From Streptomyces sp. TSRI0281 (GTDB lineage Bacteria > Actinomycetota > Actinomycetes > Streptomycetales > Streptomycetaceae), in the NCBI RefSeq assembly GCF_001905125.1, contig NZ_LWLE01000017.1, positions 49,704 to 113,703 on the forward strand: a stretch of DNA of 64,000 bases, written 5' to 3'. The first letter of the stretch is position 1. Each line of letters opens with the position of its first letter. A program made the position numbers and the translations under genes. The notes beneath the pieces were generated by a model. The model was not told the DNA's origin. It made no database searches and saw nothing but the letters and a program-made list of their open reading frames with translations. This document shows positions 58,411 to 64,000 of the stretch, piece by piece.

Positions 58411-59799
58411 ATGAGCCTCGGCGTGCGCTGGACGTTGCACGGCGACGGGAAGAACCTGGCGCCGGGCGAGGTCGTGAGACCGGACGAACGGCTCACCTGG
58501 GGGCGCACCGCCGGGCTGGGCGCGCAGCATGTGGTCTCCATGATCGGGGCCTGCTTCGTCGCCCCCATCCTGATGGGCCTCGACGCCAACCTCGCCGTGA
58601 TGGCATCCGGCGTGGCCACCATCCTCTTCCTGCTGATCACCCGTGGCCGTATCCCCAGCTATCTCGGCAGCAGCCTGTCGTTCATCGGTGTCGCCGCCGT
58701 GATCAGGACGCAGGGCGGCGACGCGGCGACCCTCACCGGCGCGCTGCTGGTCGTCGGCGCGGTGCTCTTCCTGTGCGGTGCGGTCGTCCGCGCGGTCGGC
58801 GCCCGTGTCATCCACGCCGTGCTGCCCCCGGTGGTCACGGGTGCGGTGGTCATGCTCATCGGGTTCAACCTGGCTCCCGTCACCGCGGGCACCTACTGGC
58901 CCCAGGACCAGTGGACCGCGCTGCTCACGATGGTCTTCACGGGCTTCGCCCTGGTCGTGCTGCGCGGCTTCTGGTCGCGTATCGCGATCTTCCTCGGGCT
59001 GGCCTTCGGGTACGGCTTCTCCTGGATCCTCGACCGCGTCCTCGGCAAGATCCACTCCCCCGCGGGCGGTGCCGAGGCGGTCGACCACTGGCGGCTGGAC
59101 CTCTCGGGGGTGGGCCGGGCCGACTGGATCGGGCTGCCCTCGTTCCACGCCCCGAGCTTCTCCCTCTCGGCGGTGCTGGTCGCCCTGCCCGTCGTCATCG
59201 CACTCATCGCGGAGAACGCCGGACACGTCAAGGCCGTCGGCGAGATGACCGGCGATCCCCTGGACGACAAACTCGGCACGGCGATCATGGCCGACGGCGC
59301 CGCCACGGTGATGTCGACGTCCGTCGGCGGGCCCGCCACGACCACGTACGCCGAGAACATCGGTGTCATGGCCGCCACCCGTGTCTACTCGACCGCCGCC
59401 TACTGGTGCGCCGCCGGTTTCGCGATCCTGTTCGGGCTCTGCCCCAAGTTCGGCGCGGTCGTGGCCGCCATTCCGGGCGGCGTCCTCGGCGGCATCACCG
59501 TCATCCTCTACGGCATGATCGGCCTGCTCGGCGCCCAGATCTGGGTCCGGTCCCGCGTCGACCTCACCAACCCCCTGCACCTGGTGCCGGTGGCCGCGGG
59601 ACTCATCGTCGGGATCGGCGATGTCAGCCTGAGCCTCACCGACAACTTCGAGCTCAGCGGCATCGCGCTGGGCACGTTGATCGTCGTCATCGGCTACCAC
59701 GCGCTGCGCGTCCTGGCCCCCGCGCACATGACGCACGAGCCGCCGCTCGGCGAGTCGGGCGAGCGGGGTTACGACCGGGGCCGGCCCGACCCGTCCTGA
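58411..59799 (+). CDS. NCS2-family uracil permease
   Basis: 462 residues with about 14 hydrophobic segments. The NCS2 substrate region is ALIAENAGHVKAVGEMTG, where the Glu binds the base, followed by DGAATVMSTSVGGPATTTY and AENIGVMAATRV. These strings are those of UraA/PyrP-type uracil permeases rather than the xanthine/urate branch. ATG 58411 has GGGAGC six bases upstream. The 215-bp divergent interval before it holds TAGCAT at about 58328, a possible -10. Confidence 0.93.
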   Translation: MSLGVRWTLHGDGKNLAPGEVVRPDERLTWGRTAGLGAQHVVSMIGACFVAPILMGLDANLAVMASGVATILFLLITRGRIPSYLGSSLSFIGVAAVIRTQGGDAATLTGALLVVGAVLFLCGAVVRAVGARVIHAVLPPVVTGAVVMLIGFNLAPVTAGTYWPQDQWTALLTMVFTGFALVVLRGFWSRIAIFLGLAFGYGFSWILDRVLGKIHSPAGGAEAVDHWRLDLSGVGRADWIGLPSFHAPSFSLSAVLVALPVVIALIAENAGHVKAVGEMTGDPLDDKLGTAIMADGAATVMSTSVGGPATTTYAENIGVMAATRVYSTAAYWCAAGFAILFGLCPKFGAVVAAIPGGVLGGITVILYGMIGLLGAQIWVRSRVDLTNPLHLVPVAAGLIVGIGDVSLSLTDNFELSGIALGTLIVVIGYHALRVLAPAHMTHEPPLGESGERGYDRGRPDPS

Positions 59800-59800
59800 T

Positions 59801-59849
59801 CCTCCCGGCGCCGATGGCCCGGAGGGCGGGCCGGGCCGGCGCAGGGAGG
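59801..59849. terminator. Imperfect hairpin between convergent genes
   Basis: GGCCCGG and CCGGGCC pair near the tip and CCTCCC with GGGAGG at the base, between the permease and the convergent glycosyltransferase gene. Confidence 0.55.
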
Positions 59850-59858
59850 ACGTACGGC

Positions 59859-61034
59859 TCAGCCCAGTTCGGCCTCGATGAGGTCGGCGGCCCGCCGGGT
59901 ACCGCCCTCGGCCCGCGCCTCGGCGCGCAGTTCGGCCGAGCGGCGCCGCACCTGCGGATCGGAGGTCAGCTCCAGCAGGGCGGAGCGCAGGGCCTCGGCA
60001 GTGGCGTCGGCGGTGTCGATGCGCCGGGCCACGCCGAGCGCCACGAGCCGGTCGGCGTTGGCGAACTGGTCGGCGGCCTGCGGCACGGCGATCATCGGCA
60101 CACCCGTGGAGAGCCCCTCACTGCTGCCGCCCATGCCCGCGTGGGTGAGGAACGCGTCGGCCTGCGCCAGGATCGCGAGCTGCGGCACCCAGCCGTGCAC
60201 CTCCACGTTGGCGGGGACCGGCCCCAGCTCCGCCGCATCGGTATGCCTGCCGATCTGGAGGACCACATGCCAGCCCGGCAGATCCCCGAAGGCCGCCAGG
60301 CACTGACGGTAGAACTCCGGCCGGTTCGTGAAGGCGGAGCCCAGCGAGATCAGCAGCACCTTGCCCGCGTCGGCCGGGCGGGTCCAGTCCCCCTGGTCGG
60401 AGCGGTCGCCGAGGCAGGGGCCCACAAAGCTGACCACGTCGGTGTCCACCCGGTCCGCGTGCGGCTGCATGGCCCGGGGGACCGTGGCGACGGCCCGGGA
60501 CGGAAGGCCGGAGAAGGCGTCCACGTCTCTCGTGAGCGCTCCGTTCCCGGCGAGCCAGGCGGCGAACTTCTCCTGGTACGCGCCGGCGCCCGGAAGCTGC
60601 TTCAGCTGCGCCCCGACCTCCTGCTCGTACCCCTTCCACGCGACATAGGCCGGGGACAGCTGGACCACGGGCCTGCCCTGCGCCTCGGCGAGCGCGCGAC
60701 CGCCGTAGGAGCCGATGTCGTACAGGTACAGGTCGGCGGGGTCCTCGTCGTACGCGGCGCGCAGCTGCGGAAGCGCCTGAACGGCGTCGTCGAGGAAGAG
60801 GGTCATCGCCGCGTAGGGGTCCTGCGGCCAGTTGTTGTCCGCGACGGGCAGGGTGGTGGTGACCGGGACGAACTCGGCGCCGGTGGCCGTGATCAGCTCG
60901 GAGACGGCCGGGTCGTCGGCGTACGTCACCCGGTGTCCACGGTCCACGAGTTCACGGATGACCTCAAGGCTGGGCAGGATGTGACTGATGATGGGGCTGC
61001 CGATCATCGCGATGTGGCGACGGCGACGGGACAT
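59859..61034 (-). CDS. MGT-family (macrolide-type) glycosyltransferase
   Basis: 391 residues, GT-B fold of family GT1. The N-terminal domain opens HIAMIGSPIISHILPSLEVI, the acceptor side. The C-terminal donor domain has LLISLGSAFTNRPEFYRQCL and the UDP-sugar motif VHGWVPQLAILAQADAFLTH with GMGGSSEGLSTGVPMIAVPQ. Relatives inactivate macrolides by adding glucose (Mgt/OleI type), so self-resistance or xenobiotic modification is likely; the acceptor is not known. The start at 61034 is chosen because the preceding frame is unrelated to the family. The 224 bp upstream contain its promoter and the terminator of the next operon. Confidence 0.9.
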   Translation of the reverse strand: MSRRRRHIAMIGSPIISHILPSLEVIRELVDRGHRVTYADDPAVSELITATGAEFVPVTTTLPVADNNWPQDPYAAMTLFLDDAVQALPQLRAAYDEDPADLYLYDIGSYGGRALAEAQGRPVVQLSPAYVAWKGYEQEVGAQLKQLPGAGAYQEKFAAWLAGNGALTRDVDAFSGLPSRAVATVPRAMQPHADRVDTDVVSFVGPCLGDRSDQGDWTRPADAGKVLLISLGSAFTNRPEFYRQCLAAFGDLPGWHVVLQIGRHTDAAELGPVPANVEVHGWVPQLAILAQADAFLTHAGMGGSSEGLSTGVPMIAVPQAADQFANADRLVALGVARRIDTADATAEALRSALLELTSDPQVRRRSAELRAEARAEGGTRRAADLIEAELG

Positions 61035-61214
61035 GACGGACCACTCTTCTCGGTTCTGCGGCGTATCGACTCCACGGCGTACCGACGTGTCGGCTCGGGC
61101 CCACGTCAGCCGTAGAGGTGCGGAAAGTGCGTGGACCGGACAGTAACGTCCCGCCCCGGTCCGGGCCAGCGGCCCCCGCACCCGCCGCCCACCGGAGACG
61201 GCCCCCGCAAGCAG

Positions 61215-61249
61215 CGGCGGGGAAGCGGCACTTGGCCCCTTCCCCGCCG
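61215..61249 (-). terminator. Terminator of the acetyltransferase operon
   Basis: A perfect 11-bp stem (61215-61225 with 61239-61249) with a 13-nt loop, ten bases after the acetyltransferase stop on the minus strand. Confidence 0.7.
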
Positions 61250-61258
61250 TCCCACGGG

Positions 61259-62182
61259 TCAGAAGCAGTCGCCGTACCAGTGGACCGCTCCGGGGGCGGT
61301 GACCGTGTCCCGGACCTCCGCGGCCGTCGCGAGCAGGGGCCGGGCCATCCCCACGTACTCGTCCACGGAGCGCGGCTCCACGAGGAGCGCGGACCAGGCG
61401 TCGGCGGTGCCGGGCAGCCGGACCCGTGCGCGGCCGAGTCCCGCCGCGCGGGCCCGGCCGGCGACCGCCGCGAGCAGGTCGTCCAGGCACCCGGCCGCGC
61501 CCGCGAACTCCCGTACCTCCGCGCACTCCTGCGTGTACTGCGCCACGAGCCAGCCGACGACGGCGCCCGTCGCCGGGTCCTCGGCCACCAGTGACCGTTC
61601 CGGCGGGCCGTACCAGGCGGGGACGCGGACCGCCCAGTCCTCGGGGGCGCGCAGCGAGGTCAGGGGCCGGGTCGCGTGGGCGGCGGCGTGCAGGCCGGTC
61701 ACCGCCGCCCGGTCCGCGGCCGTGGCCTCGCGGACCCGGTACGCCCCGGTGGGCGCCGCCGCGGTGACCGCCCCTTCGGTGTACGTGCTGCGGAACTCCT
61801 GCCAGCCCGACCCCCGGTACACCCCGGGGGTGCCGGTGAACAGCAGGGACCAGGCGCATTCCTCGGCCACCATGGTCCGTACGGCCTCCGCGAGCAGCAG
61901 CCGTACGAGTCCCCGGCCCCTGGCCTCCGGCCGGGTGGCGACGCTGCCGATGCCGCCGACGCGCCTCGGGGTGCCGTGCTCGTCCCGGATCAGGCGCGGT
62001 ACGTAGACCACGACCGCGTCGATGCCGCCGTCCGGGCCGGACTCCGCGACGAAGGTGTGGCGGTGGCGGTCCGGGTCCAGCGCGTGGAGGGCGGTGATCT
62101 GCGGGGCGTCGAAGCAGGTGTCCCACAGGGCGCGCAGGGCGGGTTCGTCGGCGGGAGTGGTGGTCCGCGGTTGTACGGTCAC
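61259..62182 (-). CDS. GNAT acetyltransferase, tandem or Eis-like
   Basis: 307 residues. A first GNAT fold with the acetyl-CoA loop RRVGGIGSVATRPEARGRGL is followed by a second, weaker GNAT-like half (REATAADRAAVTGLHAAAHA, VVGWLVAQYTQECAEVREFA). The pattern resembles Eis-type acetyltransferases but is about 100 residues shorter and lacks their sterol-carrier domain. It ends in Phe (WYGDCF), and a free C-terminal carboxylate takes part in catalysis in Eis. Substrate unknown. Its start overlaps the stop of the upstream beta-helix gene by 4 bp. Confidence 0.85.
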   Translation of the reverse strand: MTVQPRTTTPADEPALRALWDTCFDAPQITALHALDPDRHRHTFVAESGPDGGIDAVVVYVPRLIRDEHGTPRRVGGIGSVATRPEARGRGLVRLLLAEAVRTMVAEECAWSLLFTGTPGVYRGSGWQEFRSTYTEGAVTAAAPTGAYRVREATAADRAAVTGLHAAAHATRPLTSLRAPEDWAVRVPAWYGPPERSLVAEDPATGAVVGWLVAQYTQECAEVREFAGAAGCLDDLLAAVAGRARAAGLGRARVRLPGTADAWSALLVEPRSVDEYVGMARPLLATAAEVRDTVTAPGAVHWYGDCF

Positions 62183-64000
62183 CGGAGGAGGTTCCCGTCC
62201 GTGCGGGCCGAGTCACCGTTCTGCGGCATGGCGGTGCGCCGGGTGCCGTGCTCCACGCAGGTGGTGTGCAGCGCGGAGGCCAGGGCGGTGGGTGCCAGAT
62301 GGAGCACGCCGCCGGTGAAGCGGCTGCCGGTCGCCGCGTAGTGGTTGGTGCCGTCCTCGATGCGGACATGGGCCGTCGCGGCGTCGGTGGTGGAGCTGTT
62401 GAGGGCCGTGATGTCCCAGGTGACGGTGCCCGGACCCGCGGCGCGGCCGAGGAATGCCCTGGCCTTGTTGCTGCCGCTGAACCGGGCGCCCGAGGTGACG
62501 GTGACGGACTGGTCACGTACGGCGCTGACTTCGAAGCCGGTGTTCCCGTAGCTGCCGCCGTCGATCCTGAGATCGGCCGAGCCCACGGAGAGCGGGGCCG
62601 CGTCGTCGGCCCCGGTGACCGTGCAGTCGGTGAAGCGCACGGGTCCGGCGCCGCGCAGGATCGCGCCGTCGACCCCCTTGAACGTGCAGCGCACGAAGTG
62701 GACGGGGGCGGTGACCGGGGTCTGGACGAGGACCGCTCCGGCGGGCGGTTCGAAGGAGCAGTCGCTGATGACGGTGGGCCGGGTGGAGCGGGCGGAGCGC
62801 TGGGCGACGGCGAAGGTCTTCGCGGTGCAGCCGCGCACCTGCGCGCCGTCCGCGTTCACCGTGAGGGTGCCGGCCTGGTCGAACGTCGGGCGGGCGATCA
62901 CCGTGATGTCTTCGAGCGTCAGGTCGGTGATCTTGGTGTTCGCGGTGAACCAGGAGCAGACATGCCGGCGCACGGTGATGCGTTTGGCCGATATCCCCCA
63001 CTGCGCCCCGGAGTTGGCGATGTCCATCAGTCCGGAGTTGCCGTCGAAGAGCAGGTCGTGCTCGTACTGGCCGTGGGTGGTGAACGGGTTGCCGCCCGCG
63101 TCGTCACCGTCACCGTGGCAGTTGACGACGGTGCAGTAGGCGGAGGCGGTCAGGTCGTTGAGGTGGCGGACGTTGCTGGTGGTGCAGTCGGCGACCCGTC
63201 CGTACAGGCAGTAGATCTGCTGGGTGAGATAGCCCGCGCCGCCGTACTCGACGGTCGGCGGGTTCTTCAGGGAGCACTGCTCGGTACGGAACCGGGTGCA
63301 CCAGCGGCGCATGATGACCGGCCAGAAGCTGCCGGTGGCGTGGATGCCGGAGACATCGCACCCGACGGCGTACTCGTAGCTGACGGGGTGCGAGCCGGTG
63401 TACTCGTCGTCGCCCGCGCCCTCGAAGTCCATGTTGCGGACGTGGGCGTTCACGACCGGCTCGACGCGCCTCCAGGTCAGCCTGCGCCCGGCGGCCAGCT
63501 CCCAGCCGTTGAGGTAGCCGATCCTGATGTGGGTGGCGTCGATGATCTCGGTGATCTCGACCATCTTCTGGAGCTCGCGCTCGTCCGCGCCGCCGCCCTC
63601 GACCGGGGCGACCTGCACGGCCCACCACTGGCCGACCGCGAAGGCCTTGGAGTCCGGGACCGGGAAGGTGTCGGTGAGTTCGATGACCTTGGCGGCGAGC
63701 GCGTGCTCGACCCTGGTGTCGGTGGTGGTGCCGCGGAAGGAGAGGACGGCGCCGAAGGGGTTGTCGTGGGTGTTTTTCTCGATGCCTTCGGTGTGGACGC
63801 GGTGGCCGCCGAAGTCGAGTTCGATGTGGGAGCGGGTGAAGAGGTGGCGTCGGGTGAACAGGAGGTCGGTGTGGGCTTCGATGCGGTGGATGGTGGGGTC
63901 GTTGACCATCGCGTCGAGTGCGGTGTCGGCGGGGGTTTTGGCGTCGAGGTGTCCGAAGGTGCGGAAGTCGACGGTGCCGGTGTGGAGCTGGTGCCAGCGT
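62179..64000 (-). CDS. Right-handed beta-helix protein, 5' end beyond the window
   Basis: At least 607 residues; the frame stays open to the right edge (RWHQLHTGTVDFRTFG precedes the first internal Met), so the N-terminus is missing here. It is a parallel beta-helix of the pectate-lyase/tail-spike type. Repeated coils include ITDLTLEDITVIARPTFDQA, AQVRGCTAKTFAV and VHFVRCTFKGVDGAILRG. Early residues THIRIGYLNGWELAAGRRLT resemble phage tail-spike-associated or polysaccharide-lyase head regions. No phage genes are visible beside it. The C-terminus (ALHTTCVEHGTRRTAMPQNG) is polar. It may bind or cut a polysaccharide; the active site is not identified. It shares an operon with the acetyltransferase gene. 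Confidence 0.75.
   Translation of the reverse strand, partial: RWHQLHTGTVDFRTFGHLDAKTPADTALDAMVNDPTIHRIEAHTDLLFTRRHLFTRSHIELDFGGHRVHTEGIEKNTHDNPFGAVLSFRGTTTDTRVEHALAAKVIELTDTFPVPDSKAFAVGQWWAVQVAPVEGGGADERELQKMVEITEIIDATHIRIGYLNGWELAAGRRLTWRRVEPVVNAHVRNMDFEGAGDDEYTGSHPVSYEYAVGCDVSGIHATGSFWPVIMRRWCTRFRTEQCSLKNPPTVEYGGAGYLTQQIYCLYGRVADCTTSNVRHLNDLTASAYCTVVNCHGDGDDAGGNPFTTHGQYEHDLLFDGNSGLMDIANSGAQWGISAKRITVRRHVCSWFTANTKITDLTLEDITVIARPTFDQAGTLTVNADGAQVRGCTAKTFAVAQRSARSTRPTVISDCSFEPPAGAVLVQTPVTAPVHFVRCTFKGVDGAILRGAGPVRFTDCTVTGADDAAPLSVGSADLRIDGGSYGNTGFEVSAVRDQSVTVTSGARFSGSNKARAFLGRAAGPGTVTWDITALNSSTTDAATAHVRIEDGTNHYAATGSRFTGGVLHLAPTALASALHTTCVEHGTRRTAMPQNGDSARTDGNLLR

Noticed and set aside
62179..64000. 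Prophage
   Set aside because: Only one tail-spike-like gene is seen, with no capsid, terminase or integrase genes in the window.

Overview
The window looks like chromosomal DNA of a Streptomyces or a close relative. The evidence is very high GC with G/C at third codon positions, GTG and TTG starts, a Tat-type signal, DasR-type (dre-like) chitin-control boxes, an FMN riboswitch ahead of a rib operon, and an actinobacterial type VII (ESX-like) secretion locus. The order chitinase, SCO1431-like small membrane protein, rib/his operon recalls from memory the SCO1429-SCO1444 part of the S. coelicolor chromosome. I could not check this by search.

Left part (1-19.2 kb, mostly core genome). A secreted GH18 chitinase with two dre-like boxes in its promoter is followed by a 50-residue membrane protein, a Tat-exported C39-type peptidase and a P-loop kinase. 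Next come a possible short C-loop RNA, a TPR plus AAA+ ATPase of EccA/CbxX type, and two overlapping CNNM/CorC-type membrane proteins. The riboflavin operon ribD-ribE-ribM-ribBA-ribH continues into hisE, hisG and a PH-domain membrane protein. It lies on the minus strand behind an FMN riboswitch. An NmrA-type oxidoreductase and a divergent ROK regulator/MFS transporter pair with a clear inverted repeat between them complete this part.

Central part (19.4-57.0 kb): a type VII secretion island. A minus-strand run of small helical WXG100-like proteins, a Gly-rich PPE/EspB-like protein, an SseB-like protein and a YbaB-like protein leads directly into one 5,925-codon gene (21156-38933), followed by a membrane-anchored surface protein. 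The giant protein has a WXG100/CpnT-like N-terminus, a hydrophobic stretch, a Gly/Ala repeat, long disordered and beta-rich repeat regions and a degenerate OTU-like fold. Its C-terminus is ordered GT-CPD-GT-CPD-GT: three TcdA/TcdB-like glycosyltransferase domains alternating with two clan-CD-like His/Cys modules. The His-Cys spacing (45) equals that of the clostridial toxin autoprotease. The secretion machine follows: eccB and eccD (minus), then eccC and an HSL-type esterase (plus), a mycosin that has lost all three catalytic residues (minus), and a fused beta-helix/double-AAA+ EccA-like ATPase (plus). I found no eccE and no conventional immunity gene.

Right part (57.0-64 kb). Here are a winged-helix (HTH_42-like) protein whose 3' end is copied as a 22-bp tandem repeat, an NCS2 uracil permease, an MGT-type glycosyltransferase, and a GNAT acetyltransferase overlapping a beta-helix protein that runs off the right edge.

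Taken together, the middle third reads as a complete loading, export and effector unit for a very large multi-glycosyltransferase toxin-like protein. This is the most unusual content of the window.
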